A stretch of DNA of 64,000 bases from Sneathia vaginalis (GTDB taxonomy: Bacteria > Fusobacteriota > Fusobacteriia > Fusobacteriales > Leptotrichiaceae): positions 212,642-276,641 of the forward strand of contig NZ_CP011280.1 in assembly GCF_000973085.1 (NCBI RefSeq), given 5' to 3'. The notes under the pieces were generated by a model. It was not told the origin of the DNA and searched no databases. It worked only from the letters and a program-made list of their open reading frames with translations. Below, in pieces: positions 20,567 through 29,415 of this stretch. Made by a program: the position numbers and the translations under genes. Position 1 is the first letter of the stretch; each line of letters opens with the position of its first letter.

Positions 20567-21018
20567 GTAAGTATATATTGTTAATAATAATAGCGTTATT
20601 AAGCATATTTAGTAAGAATAAAATAATGCTTTATGCGACACTTACAGTTTTAATATTAGCACTACTTCCATATCATGAAAAAAATCTTAATATTGCAAAG
20701 ACTATGGGTATACGAATAGGGCTATACGTCATAACGGTTGCAATATTAGCACCTATTGCACTTGGTATGATAAGTTTTGATCAGTTAGGTAAGACTTTAG
20801 TTGGATATAAAGGGATAATAGCAATAATAGCAGGTATTGGTACTTCTATACTATCAACTAAAGGTATACAACTACAAGTAATTAATCCACAAATAGTAAT
20901 AGCAGTTAGTATAGGAACAATAGTAGGGTTAGTTGTGTTTAAAGGGACAGCATCTGGCCCTATTATCGCAAGTGGAGCAACTTATGCAATTTTTCAATTA
21001 ATAGATAAGTTTAAATAA
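20563..21018 (+). CDS. DUF441-family (UPF0756/YeaL) membrane protein
   Basis: This 151-residue protein has four to five predicted membrane segments and matches the DUF441 layout. It starts with a hydrophobic helix followed by SKNKIMLYATLTVLILALLP. A central GIRIGLYVITVAILAPIALG helix, the IAGIGTSILSTKGIQL loop and a GTASGPIIASGATYA C-terminal helix follow. The function of the family is unknown. It overlaps the upstream gene by 4 bp (ATGA). Confidence 0.8.
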   Translation: MSKYILLIIIALLSIFSKNKIMLYATLTVLILALLPYHEKNLNIAKTMGIRIGLYVITVAILAPIALGMISFDQLGKTLVGYKGIIAIIAGIGTSILSTKGIQLQVINPQIVIAVSIGTIVGLVVFKGTASGPIIASGATYAIFQLIDKFK

Positions 21019-21031
21019 AGAGGTAAAATAA

Positions 21032-22231
21032 ATGAAAATGGTTTTAATAATAGTAAGCAGTAGCATAGCTTGCTATAAGGCAGTTGATGTTTGTTCTAGC
21101 TTAAAAAAACTAGGGTATAACGTTAAGGTTATTATGACAAAGAATGCTACTAAGATGATAAGTCCATTAATATTTGAAACTTTAACTAAGAATAAGGTAT
21201 ATGTAGATATGTTTTGCGATAAGGACTCTAATTATGTATCGCATATACAATTAGTAAAAGAAGCAAGTAAAGTGATAGTATTGCCTGCAACAGCAAATTT
21301 GATAGCAAAAATGGCAAATGGAATAGCAGATGATTTTGCAAGCACAGCACTTTTGGTTGCAAAGCCTAAGGATATTATGGTGTTTCCTGCAATGAATACA
21401 AATATGTATGAAAATTGTATAACACAAAAAAATATATCTACATTAAGAAATTATGGAATGAGTATTATTGAACCAGTAACTGGTCATTTAGCCTGTGATG
21501 ATATAGGGAAAGGGAAGTTACCTGGTGTAGACTTTGTACTAGATAATATTGTATTTTTCTTAGAAAAAACAAATGAATATATGAATAAAAATATATTAAT
21601 TACAGCAGGTGGAACAAGAGAAAAAATTGATCCAGTTAGATATATTACTAATAACTCTAGTGGTAAAATGGGATATAGCTTAGCTAAGATGGCAAGTTTA
21701 ATGGGAGCTAATGTTACATTAGTTTCAACAAGAAGAAATTTAAAGTTACCTGTAAATTTAAAAGAAGTAATATACTGTGACAGTGCACAAGAAATGTATG
21801 ATATAGTAATGAGCAAGAAAAACAATATGGACTATATTATAAAATGTGCTGCTGTATCAGATTTTAAAGTGAAAAATGTATGCGATAAGAAGATAAAAAA
21901 AGATGATATGAAAGAATTTAAGATAGACTTAGAGTTAAATAAAGATATACTTTTAGAGCTATCTAAAACAGAAAATAGACATTTTACCTTAGTAGGATTT
22001 GCTGCAGAATCAAATAATATTATGGAAAATGCAAAAAAGAAATTAAAAAAGAAAAATCTAGATTATTTAATACTAAATGATATATCCGACAAGAGTATAG
22101 GCTTTAATTCGGACTATAACGAAGTATATGTATTAAGTAAGAATGATGAAGTAAAAAAGATACAAAAGGATACAAAAGATAATATAGCAAAGAAAATATT
22201 AGAAAGTATAAAGGAGAACAACTATGAATGA
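21032..22231 (+). CDS. coaBC: Bifunctional phosphopantothenoylcysteine decarboxylase/synthetase
   Basis: This 399-residue CoaBC carries out two steps of coenzyme A synthesis. The N-terminal CoaC flavoprotein half has ISSSIACYKAV-type start VSSSIACYKAVD, VLPATANLIAKMANGIADD and the PAMNTNMYEN motif. The C-terminal CoaB half (from about 187) has ITAGGTREKIDPVRYI and NNSSGKMGYSLAKMA, then KCAAVSDFKV and GFAAESNN. CoA supply fits with the acetyl-CoA-consuming mevalonate genes in the same operon. It overlaps pepT by 8 bp. Confidence 0.95.
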   Translation: MKMVLIIVSSSIACYKAVDVCSSLKKLGYNVKVIMTKNATKMISPLIFETLTKNKVYVDMFCDKDSNYVSHIQLVKEASKVIVLPATANLIAKMANGIADDFASTALLVAKPKDIMVFPAMNTNMYENCITQKNISTLRNYGMSIIEPVTGHLACDDIGKGKLPGVDFVLDNIVFFLEKTNEYMNKNILITAGGTREKIDPVRYITNNSSGKMGYSLAKMASLMGANVTLVSTRRNLKLPVNLKEVIYCDSAQEMYDIVMSKKNNMDYIIKCAAVSDFKVKNVCDKKIKKDDMKEFKIDLELNKDILLELSKTENRHFTLVGFAAESNNIMENAKKKLKKKNLDYLILNDISDKSIGFNSDYNEVYVLSKNDEVKKIQKDTKDNIAKKILESIKENNYE

Positions 22232-23444
22232 AACACTATTGGAAAGATTTATTCGTTATACAAAGATAAATACAAGATCAGATGAAAGAAGTAATACAAC
22301 ACCAACAACAAAGGTACAAGAAGACTTTTTGTTTATGCTAAAAAAAGAATTAGAAGATTTAGGATTAAAAGACATTCATATAACTCCTGGGTGGTTTTTA
22401 ACAGCAACATTGCCTGCTAATACAAAAAAGGACTATGCAAAAGTTGGATTTATCTCTCATGTGGATACAGCAGATTTTAATTCTATAGGAATAAACCCAC
22501 AAGTTATACAAAACTATGATGGTAGAGATATTGTGTTAAATAAGGAAAAGAATATATGTATGACTGTTGAAAAGTTCCCTAATTTAAAAAAATATGTAGG
22601 TAAGACTCTAGTTACAACAGATGGAACAACTCTATTAGGTTCTGATGATAAGTCAGGTATTGTTGCAATATTTGATGCTATTATCTATCTATTAAAACAT
22701 CCTGAAATAGAACATGGAGAAGTTAGAATAGCATTTGGACCAGATGAAGAAATAGGTAGAGGTGCAGATAGTTTTGATGTAAAGGACTTTAACTGTGATT
22801 ATGCATATACATTAGATGGAGGTCCTTTAGGAGAGCTAGAATATGAAAGTTTTAATGCTGCACAAATTGAGTATACAATAGAAGGAATATCAGTTCATCC
22901 AGGAACAGCTAAAGATCAAATGGTTAATGCTAATTTAATAGCAGCCAAAATTGCAGGAATGTTCCCAGAAAAAGAAGTTCCAGAAAAGACAGAAGGATAT
23001 GAAGGCTTTTATCTATTACACAATATGGAAACAAGAATAGAAGAAGCTAAGATGACATATATTATACGTGATCATGACAAACAAAAATTTGAAGCTAGAA
23101 AACAATTTTGTATAGATGTAGCAAAGAAAATAGAACAAGAATATGGTAATATTATACATTACAACCTATTTGATCAGTACTATAACATGGGAGATTTAAT
23201 TAAAGATGATATGAGAAGTGTGAATATAGCGAAAAAGGCTATGGAAAACTTAGGTATATCAGTTGAAGTTAAGCCAATAAGAGGAGGAACAGATGGTTCT
23301 AAGATAACATATATGGGATTAATGTGTCCTAATCTTTTTGTTGGTGGAGAAAATTTCCATGGTCAATATGAAATAGCTTGTGTTGAAGATATGTTGAAAG
23401 CAAGAGACACAGTCTTAGAAATAGTAAGATTATCTCAAAGATAG
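22224..23444 (+). CDS. pepT: Peptidase T (tripeptide aminopeptidase)
   Basis: This 406-residue M20B metallopeptidase removes N-terminal residues from tripeptides. Zinc ligands lie in VGFISHVDTADF near 78, TLLGSDDKSGIVAIF near 136, AFGPDEEIGRGADSFD near 175, and GGTDGSKITYMG and FVGGENFHGQYE near the end. TIEGISVHPGTAKDQMVNA is the dimerisation motif. No signal peptide is present. AAGGAG precedes the ATG. No terminator follows, so transcription may run into the fic/IS remnant and nagA. Confidence 0.96.
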   Translation: MNETLLERFIRYTKINTRSDERSNTTPTTKVQEDFLFMLKKELEDLGLKDIHITPGWFLTATLPANTKKDYAKVGFISHVDTADFNSIGINPQVIQNYDGRDIVLNKEKNICMTVEKFPNLKKYVGKTLVTTDGTTLLGSDDKSGIVAIFDAIIYLLKHPEIEHGEVRIAFGPDEEIGRGADSFDVKDFNCDYAYTLDGGPLGELEYESFNAAQIEYTIEGISVHPGTAKDQMVNANLIAAKIAGMFPEKEVPEKTEGYEGFYLLHNMETRIEEAKMTYIIRDHDKQKFEARKQFCIDVAKKIEQEYGNIIHYNLFDQYYNMGDLIKDDMRSVNIAKKAMENLGISVEVKPIRGGTDGSKITYMGLMCPNLFVGGENFHGQYEIACVEDMLKARDTVLEIVRLSQR

Positions 23445-23451
23445 AGGCAGT

Positions 23452-23574
23452 ATGGAAAATAGTTTAGTAAAGAATCTGATAGAAGAAAAGAGTATAAGGT
23501 TAAAAGGTAGAATTTATCATAAATTACAAGTAGATTTTACATATAATTCTAATCATATTGAAATCAAAGAATAG
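23452..23574 (+). pseudogene. Fic-family protein, 5' fragment
   Basis: The 40-codon frame starts with ATG 23452 (AGAGG upstream). It reads SLVKNLIEEKSIRLKGRIYH and then LQVDFTYNSNHIE, the N-terminal helix of Fic proteins that carry the FAYNSNxIEG motif. Directly after HIE the sequence becomes the start of an IS200/IS605 tnpA gene. The catalytic HPFxxGNGR motif is missing and no other part of fic is found on the far side of the IS. The gene was therefore lost by insertion plus deletion. Confidence 0.7.
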
Positions 23575-23824
23575 GCATAAGTATTTATTGCAGTATCACA
23601 TTATTTTTGTATGCAAGTATAGAAAGAAATTATTAGTGCCGAAATCAATGTCGGATGATATCAAGCAGTTTTCTTATGAGATATGCAAGAAGCATAATAT
23701 AATCATAAAATATATGGAAACAGACAAAGACCATATACAATTTTGGATTGATGGATATTTTGCTTGTAGTGTAGGCAATGTTTCTGAAGAAATATTAAAG
23801 CAATACATAGAAAATCAAGGGTAG
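23558..23824 (+). pseudogene. tnpA: IS200/IS605-family TnpA transposase with internal deletion (HUH motif lost)
   Basis: The 88-residue frame matches the Y1 transposase TnpA: LLQYHIIFVCKYRKKLL at the start and CKKHNIIIKYMETDKDHI in the middle. It then jumps from DHI to QFWIDGYFACSVGN and ends KQYIENQ. Full-length TnpA has about 45 more residues at the jump, beginning with the second His of the HUH pair (DHIH). The second His and the following region are deleted in frame, so single-strand cleavage should be abolished even though the C-terminal Tyr motif remains. The normal left end of the element is also absent. Confidence 0.8.
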
Positions 23825-23841
23825 AAAGGCAGGTAAGCTAA

Positions 23842-24945
23842 ATGTTAAAAGCATATAAATATCGGATTTATCCAAGTAAAGAGCAAGAAATACAGTTGGC
23901 AAAGACATTTGGCTGTTGCCGTTTTGTATATAATCAAACCCTTGCATATAGAAAAGATGCTTATGAAAAAGAAAAAAACTCTATCAGTAAAACAGACTGT
24001 AATAATTATTGCAATAGAGAGCTGAAAAAAGTTTATAAATGGCTGAAAGAAGTAGACAAATTTGCTTTAACAAATGCGATTTATCATATGGATAGTGCTT
24101 ATAAAAAGTTTTTCAAAGAGCATGCAGGTTACCCAAAGTTTAAGAGTAAACACGATAGGCATAAATCCTACACAACTAATTTTACAAATGGGAATATAAC
24201 TGTAGATTTTGATAGAGGAAGAATAAAGTTGCCAAAGTTAAAAAAGATAAAAGCAAAAATTCATAGGAATTTTGCAGGGCAAATAAAATCGGCAACTATA
24301 TCACAACTGCCGAGTGGAAAGTATTATGTAGCAATCTTAGTAGAAACAGAGAATGTAAAAAAGCAGGAGACAAGAGGTAAAATAGGTTTAGATTTGGGGA
24401 TAAAGGATTTGTGTATTACATCAGATGGGAGAAAATACGAAAATCCAAAGACAATAAAGAAGTATGAGAGAAATCTTACAAAATTTCAAAGACAGCTTGC
24501 ACATAAAATAAAAGGGAGCAGGAACTATCAGAAAAAAAGAAAGCAAATAGCATTATGCCATGAGAAAATAACAAATACCAGAAAAGATTATCTTCATAAG
24601 ATTTCAAGTGAAATAATAAGCGAAAACCAAGTGATTGTTTCAGAAAACTTGCAGATAAAAAATATGATAAAAAACCATAAATTGGCTAAGTCTATAAGTG
24701 ACGTTTCATGGTATGAGCTTACAAGACAGCTAGAGTATAAAGCAAAGTGGAACAATAGAATATATGTTAAGGTAGATAGTTTTTACGCAAGTAGTCAGTT
24801 ATGTTCTTGTTGTGGTTTCCAAAATAAGGAAATAAAAGATTTATCCGTAAGGCAATGGAAATGTCCAAATTGTGGGGAAATACACGATAGAGATGTCAAT
24901 GCCGCAAAGAATATATTAGCAGAAGGATTAAGACAAATAGCGTAA
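23842..24945 (+). CDS. tnpB: TnpB, IS605-family RNA-guided nuclease, apparently intact
   Basis: This 367-residue TnpB, related to Cas12, has an N-terminal OrfB helix-turn-helix region ([20 protein letters not shown]). The split RuvC nuclease has D184 in [10 protein letters not shown]268 in [12 protein letters not shown] and D351 in [10 protein letters not shown] zinc ribbon with CxxC pairs at 321/324 and 341/344 lies between the last two. All catalytic residues are present. AGGCAG lies 11 bp before the ATG. With TnpA disabled, TnpB is a stranded, possibly active nuclease whose guide RNA should come from the element right end just downstream. Confidence 0.93.
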   Translation: MLKAYKYRIYPSKEQEIQLAKTFGCCRFVYNQTLAYRKDAYEKEKNSISKTDCNNYCNRELKKVYKWLKEVDKFALTNAIYHMDSAYKKFFKEHAGYPKFKSKHDRHKSYTTNFTNGNITVDFDRGRIKLPKLKKIKAKIHRNFAGQIKSATISQLPSGKYYVAILVETENVKKQETRGKIGLDLGIKDLCITSDGRKYENPKTIKKYERNLTKFQRQLAHKIKGSRNYQKKRKQIALCHEKITNTRKDYLHKISSEIISENQVIVSENLQIKNMIKNHKLAKSISDVSWYELTRQLEYKAKWNNRIYVKVDSFYASSQLCSCCGFQNKEIKDLSVRQWKCPNCGEIHDRDVNAAKNILAEGLRQIA

Positions 24946-25052
24946 TAAAAAAATATAGGGTAGGGACTACCCGAATTAACGCCTGTGGAGATAGTAGGTT
25001 ACGAGGTCAGCGAAGCAGGAAGCTCATAGGCTTTAGATTATGGGTAGTTCAC
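24946..25052 (+). ncRNA. Putative omega-RNA (reRNA) scaffold and IS605 right end
   Basis: The stretch after tnpB is non-coding and structured. GGGTAG (24958-24963) and CTACCC (24967-24972) form a tight hairpin, and a second GGGTAG at 25042-25047 can pair with the same CTACCC, giving alternative folds or a pseudoknot. The element end is taken as TTCAC at 25048-25052, the typical cleavage-site style of IS605 right ends. In TnpB systems the guide is the sequence just past the right end, here starting at about 25053. That would place the nagA ribosome binding site in the guide. The boundaries are inferred, not measured. Confidence 0.6.
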
Positions 25053-25073
25053 ATAGAATATGAGGAGTAAAAA

Positions 25074-26210
25074 ATGTTAATAAGAAGTAAAAGAATCTGG
25101 ATTGCAAATAACTTTATACCTGCAATAATAGAAGTTGAAGATAAAAAGATAAAAAGAATATTAGAGTATGATAAAGACATGAAAGTGGACTATGATTTTG
25201 AAAACAATAGAATAGTTCCAGGCTTTATTGATATACATACGCATGGAGCAGTAAATGTAGAAGCAAATGTATCAAGTTTAGAAGAAATACATAAGTGGGC
25301 AGATTACTTACCTAGTGAAGGTGTAACAGCTTTTTGTCCAACAACTGTAACTCAAACTGAGGAAGTACTAAAAAAAGCCTCAAAGACTATCTTAGAAGCT
25401 AAAGAAAGTCAAAAAAGTGGAGCTAAGATATTAGGGATAAACTTTGAGGGGCCATTTTTAGATGTAAATCATAAGGGAGCTCAACCACAAGATTGCATAG
25501 TAGAACCTGACTTAGAAAAGTTTAGTAGATTTCAAAGTGCATGTAAAGATTTAATATTAATAATGACAGTAGCAGTTGAAAAAGATAAGGATTATGCATT
25601 AACAAGACAATTATCAAGTAAAGGTGTAGTAGTTAGTGTTGGTCATAGTGGTGCAACATATGATGAAGCAATGCTAGGTATAGCAAATGGTGCTAAACTA
25701 TTAACTCATACATTTAATGGTATGACAGGATTGCATCATAGAAATCCAGGTCAAGTTGGAGCTGCACTAAGAATAAGGGATGTTTATTCTGAAATAATAT
25801 GTGATGGTATACATATTAGACCTGAGGTAATAAACATATTCTTTATGTCTAAAGGGCCTGATTATGCTGTTATGGTAAGTGATTCTATGTCAGCTAAAGC
25901 CTTTAAGGGTACAGACTTCTATTTAGGAGGAGAAAAGGTAATAGTTAGTGAAGATGGAAGTGCAAGAAGAGAGTCAGGAGCCTTAGCAGGGTCTATACTA
26001 AAAATAATAGACGGACTAAAAGTAGTTGTTGAAAGAGCACAAGTTCCATTTAATTATGCCATAAATGCTTGTACATCTAATCCAGCAAGACTTCTTAGAA
26101 TAGACGATAGAAAAGGATATATAAAGGCAAATTATGATGCAGATTTAGTTGCTATAACAGATGACTATAAAATAATAAATACTATGGTTGAAGGAGAATT
26201 TCAAATATAA
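25074..26210 (+). CDS. nagA: N-acetylglucosamine-6-phosphate deacetylase
   Basis: This 378-residue amidohydrolase removes acetate from GlcNAc-6-phosphate in amino sugar use and cell-wall recycling. The metal site is PGFIDIHTHGAVN near 57-69. GINFEGPFLDVNHKGAQP near 121 carries the metal-binding Glu. VSVGHSGATYDEA and LTHTFNGMTGLHHRNPG supply His ligands. VMVSDSMSAK near 265 has the catalytic Asp. GAGGAG precedes the ATG, and the IS right end lies only about 20 bp upstream, so the original promoter is gone. No nagB is in the window. Confidence 0.94.
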   Translation: MLIRSKRIWIANNFIPAIIEVEDKKIKRILEYDKDMKVDYDFENNRIVPGFIDIHTHGAVNVEANVSSLEEIHKWADYLPSEGVTAFCPTTVTQTEEVLKKASKTILEAKESQKSGAKILGINFEGPFLDVNHKGAQPQDCIVEPDLEKFSRFQSACKDLILIMTVAVEKDKDYALTRQLSSKGVVVSVGHSGATYDEAMLGIANGAKLLTHTFNGMTGLHHRNPGQVGAALRIRDVYSEIICDGIHIRPEVINIFFMSKGPDYAVMVSDSMSAKAFKGTDFYLGGEKVIVSEDGSARRESGALAGSILKIIDGLKVVVERAQVPFNYAINACTSNPARLLRIDDRKGYIKANYDADLVAITDDYKIINTMVEGEFQI

Positions 26211-27067
26211 TGAAAAAAATATACTTAGCAGCAGGTTGTTTTTGGGGAGCACAAGCATATTTTAAGAAAATAGATGGTGTAGTAAATACAAAGGTAGGTT
26301 ATGCAAATGGTAAAACAGAGGATACAGACTACACTAGAGTTTCAAATACAGATCATGCAGAAACATTAATGGTAGAATATGATGAAAAAAGAATAAATTT
26401 AAGAAAAATACTGTTACATTACTTTCGTATAATAGATCCAACTAGTGTTAATAGACAAGGTGAGGATGTTGGAAGGCAATATAGAACAGGAATATACTAT
26501 ACTGATGAAAATGATAAAGATATGATAGATAATGTCTATAGATATTATGAAGATAAATTTGGTGGTATAGTTGTAGAAGTAAAGCCATTACAAAACTTTA
26601 TACTAGCAGAAGACTATCATCAAGATTATCTAGATAAAAATCCTAATGGATATTGTCATGTTGATCTTAGTCTTTTAAATTTAGATGAAGAAAGCTATAG
26701 TATAATGAAGGAAAATAATACAGAAAGACCATTTTCAAGTGAGTTAAATAAGGAAAATAGGGATGGAATATATGTTGATAAACAAACAAAAGAACCTCTA
26801 TTTTCATCTAAAGATAAGTTCGATGCAGGTTGTGGATGGCCAAGCTTTAGAAAGCCCATTGGTGATAGTGTTGACTATTTAGAAGATCATTCATATGGAA
26901 TGGATAGAGTTGAGGTAAGAAGTAAAAGTGGAGATAACCACCTAGGTCATGTATTTAATGAAGAACAAGGACTTAGATACTGCATTAATGGTAAAAGCCT
27001 AGAATTTATACCATATGAGGACATGAAAAAAAGAGGATATGAGGAATATATGAAGTTTGTAAAATAA
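26210..27067 (+). CDS. msrAB: Fused peptide methionine sulfoxide reductase MsrA-MsrB
   Basis: This 285-residue bifunctional repair enzyme reduces both epimers of methionine sulfoxide. MsrA occupies residues 1 to about 155, with the catalytic Cys10 in AAGCFWGAQAYF and the DYHQDYLDKNP motif near 140. MsrB occupies about 168-285, with FDAGCGWPSFRKP near 205, HLGHVFNE near 244 and the catalytic Cys in GLRYCINGKSLEF near 256. No signal peptide or lipobox is present, so it acts in the cytoplasm. It overlaps nagA by one base and ends at a bidirectional terminator. Confidence 0.95.
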   Translation: MKKIYLAAGCFWGAQAYFKKIDGVVNTKVGYANGKTEDTDYTRVSNTDHAETLMVEYDEKRINLRKILLHYFRIIDPTSVNRQGEDVGRQYRTGIYYTDENDKDMIDNVYRYYEDKFGGIVVEVKPLQNFILAEDYHQDYLDKNPNGYCHVDLSLLNLDEESYSIMKENNTERPFSSELNKENRDGIYVDKQTKEPLFSSKDKFDAGCGWPSFRKPIGDSVDYLEDHSYGMDRVEVRSKSGDNHLGHVFNEEQGLRYCINGKSLEFIPYEDMKKRGYEEYMKFVK

Positions 27068-27086
27068 GGGGGTTGGACCCCCTTTT
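27068..27086. terminator. Bidirectional terminator between msrAB and the ABC operon
   Basis: GGGGG (27068-27072) and CCCCC (27078-27082) with loop TTGGA are flanked by A-rich and T-rich sides (AAAATAA and TTTTAT). It can end the msrAB transcript and the convergent minus-strand operon that stops at 27085. Confidence 0.8.
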
Positions 27087-28017
27087 ATCTTATCAACAAA
27101 TCTTTTGCATTTATTGGTTTTTTAATCATCTTGTTCTTAAACATAAAATCGGCAGTTTTTTGTAAGCCTTCAATGTCCTTGTCAGATACTTTAGAATTAA
27201 AGTCGTATTGACCAAACATGGTAGTATAAGCTACATCATCAAGTTTTAATGCTTTACATACTATTTGTTTTGTATCTTCAGGCTTATTTTCCATAAATTC
27301 AAGAATTTCTTTTTGTGCCTTTAAGAAGGCGTCTATTACATCTCTATGTTCATTGTAGTATTTTTGTGTAGTTGCAACACAGATAAGAGCTTCTATATAT
27401 CCTTCTCCATCAGTAATTTTATGTAATCCTGCTTTTTCTGCCTTGTATGCAGCAGGTCCACCAAGAAGTGCAACATCTATCTTTCCAGAAGAAAGTGCAG
27501 CTAGTGCATCAGGTATACTCATATTTACAAAGTTAACATCATTTGTTGTTAAGTTCTTACTCTTTAGGTATGAAACAAGTAATTCGTGTAAATTAGTTCC
27601 CATAGGACCTGCAATAGTTTTACCTTTTAAAGATTCAGGACTATTTAATGATGCATCTTTTGAAAATAGGGCAAATGCCTTTGGTGCACGTGAATATATG
27701 TCTAATATTTTAATATCAGCACCATTAGCAGCACTTGCTATTACAGAAGAACCACCAATAGCGTTTAATATTTGTACAGAACCAGATGCTAATGCTTGAC
27801 TTTGGTCAGCACCACTAGTAATTTCTGCATATTTAATATCTACACCATTTAAATGTTTTTTTAGAATAGAATTTTCTTTTTCAATAATAGAAGGTACATT
27901 TAAGGGAGCTGTAACATAAGTAACTGTTAAATCTTTTGTACTAAAGTTTGATTTTGTTTTATCAGAGCATGAAAACATAAATAATGATAAAACAAATATA
28001 GTTAAAATCTTTTTCAT
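27085..28017 (-). CDS. ABC importer substrate-binding lipoprotein (SsuA/TauA/NMT1-like)
   Basis: This 310-residue lipoprotein has signal LTIFVLSLFMFSCSDK with the lipobox Cys near 17. The mature part is a cluster F/NMT1-type binding protein: LTVTYVTAPLNVPSIIEKEN, then SGADQSQALASGSVQILNAI and FVNMSIPDALAALSSGKIDV. This family binds sulfonates, nitrate, thiamine precursors and similar small molecules. I chose ATG 28017, after GGAGGA; an ATG 12 bp upstream lies inside that site. It is the last gene of a four-gene operon that also encodes an H-cluster-like protein, so the ligand may be unusual. Confidence 0.85.
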   Translation of the reverse strand: MKKILTIFVLSLFMFSCSDKTKSNFSTKDLTVTYVTAPLNVPSIIEKENSILKKHLNGVDIKYAEITSGADQSQALASGSVQILNAIGGSSVIASAANGADIKILDIYSRAPKAFALFSKDASLNSPESLKGKTIAGPMGTNLHELLVSYLKSKNLTTNDVNFVNMSIPDALAALSSGKIDVALLGGPAAYKAEKAGLHKITDGEGYIEALICVATTQKYYNEHRDVIDAFLKAQKEILEFMENKPEDTKQIVCKALKLDDVAYTTMFGQYDFNSKVSDKDIEGLQKTADFMFKNKMIKKPINAKDLLIR

Positions 28018-28694
28018 TGAATCCTCCAAATATCATCACGGATTTTTCGTTTTAAAGTTGTAAACTCAAAATCCAATAAATCTCGTTTTTTGCTATTTAT
28101 ATTATATGAAGAATATATTTTTCCCTTTTTTAATACGATGATTTTATCTGCAATCGTCAACGCCTCATCTATATTATGTGTTACAAAAAGAATACCAACA
28201 TTCTCTTTGTTGTATAGTTTGAGCAATTCCTCTTGCATTTTTATCCTTGTAAAATCATCTAAATTAGAAAAAGGTTCATCCATAAGCAGAAAATTAGGCT
28301 TGTATGCAAAAGCACGAGCTAAACTAACTCTACTTTTCATACCACCAGACAATTCATCTGGATATGAATTACTAAATTTTTCTAAATCCACCATACGTAT
28401 CATCCTATATATTTCATCACTAGGTAAGTTGGTTATAGCTTGTATATTTTCAAAAACTGTCAACCAAGGGAATAGTCTTGGTTCTTGAAAAACATACGAA
28501 AACTTTAAGTTATTAGTATTAATACTTCCAGAATCATATTTTTCAAGGTTGCTAATAAGGCGAAGTAATGTTGTCTTACCACAACCAGATTTGCCTAGAA
28601 TAACAGTAATTTTATCACTTTCTATGTCTAAATTAAGGTTATTAAACACATAATGGTCATTAAATTTTTTAATTAAATCTCTTATTTCTATCAT
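28014..28694 (-). CDS. ABC importer ATP-binding protein (SsuB/TauB-like)
   Basis: This 226-residue ATPase has Walker A GKSGCGKTTLLRL near 33, the Q-loop FQEPRLFPWLTV near 68, signature LSGGMKSRVSLARA near 112, Walker B FLLMDEPFSNLDD near 136 and H-loop THNIDEAL near 168. Sequence style (SYVFQEPRLFPW, SGGMKSR) is that of the nitrate/sulfonate importer group. It overlaps the substrate-binding gene by 4 bp and the permease gene by 26 bp. Confidence 0.9.
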   Translation of the reverse strand: MIEIRDLIKKFNDHYVFNNLNLDIESDKITVILGKSGCGKTTLLRLISNLEKYDSGSINTNNLKFSYVFQEPRLFPWLTVFENIQAITNLPSDEIYRMIRMVDLEKFSNSYPDELSGGMKSRVSLARAFAYKPNFLLMDEPFSNLDDFTRIKMQEELLKLYNKENVGILFVTHNIDEALTIADKIIVLKKGKIYSSYNINSKKRDLLDFEFTTLKRKIRDDIWRIQ

Positions 28695-29415
28695 AAATAG
28701 TTAACCTCTTAAAAATGTAGTCACAAAGATAACCCAATAGCCCTATAATCACAACACCAACAATAACTATATCAATTCTAGCCATAGACTTTGCAAAATT
28801 GATCATATATCCTAATCCTTGACTTGCTGCAATTAGTTCAGCCCCTATTATCGCACGATAGCTATAGCCTAAACCTAGTCTTAATCCAACCAAGATATCG
28901 GGAACAGCATTAGGAAGAATAATTTTAAAAAATATCTTCTTTTTGCTAAACTTAAAAACTAATCCAACTTCAATTAATTTTTTATCACAACTTGATAATC
29001 CTTTTTGAAAATTAAGATACATTGGGAAAAAGGATGCAAGAATGATAATAAGGAGCTTTGGAGCTTCACCTATTCCAAACCAAAGAATTAAAAGTGGAAT
29101 AAGGCTAAGCGGTGGTATATTTCTCATAAATTGCAAGAACCAATCATAGTAAGATGAAATTCTCTTATTAATATATTCTAGTATTGTAATAGAGCATGCA
29201 AGTAAGAAAGAAATAGAAAAACCTAAAAACACTCTTTTAAGACTTATAGCTACATTAAAAAATATGCTTCTATCTTTTATGAGTTCTATAAGGCTAAAAA
29301 ATATATCTTTTAGTGGAGGTAGTACATAAGGGTTATATACCTTAAATACAGTTAATAAATGATATATTAGTAAAAGAGTAACTAAAGATAATATTCCCTT
29401 CATTTTCCTATGCAT
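28669..29415 (-). CDS. ABC importer permease (SsuC/TauC-like)
   Basis: This 248-residue membrane protein has about six hydrophobic segments. The binding-protein-dependent transport loop is KKIFFKIILPNAVPDILVG and then LRLGLGYSYRAIIGAELIAA near 170-200. FMRNIPPLSLIPLLILWFG near 103 is typical of the SsuC/TauC group. It overlaps both neighbours, so one transcript and coupled translation are likely. Confidence 0.9.
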   Translation of the reverse strand: MHRKMKGILSLVTLLLIYHLLTVFKVYNPYVLPPLKDIFFSLIELIKDRSIFFNVAISLKRVFLGFSISFLLACSITILEYINKRISSYYDWFLQFMRNIPPLSLIPLLILWFGIGEAPKLLIIILASFFPMYLNFQKGLSSCDKKLIEVGLVFKFSKKKIFFKIILPNAVPDILVGLRLGLGYSYRAIIGAELIAASQGLGYMINFAKSMARIDIVIVGVVIIGLLGYLCDYIFKRLTIYDRNKRFN

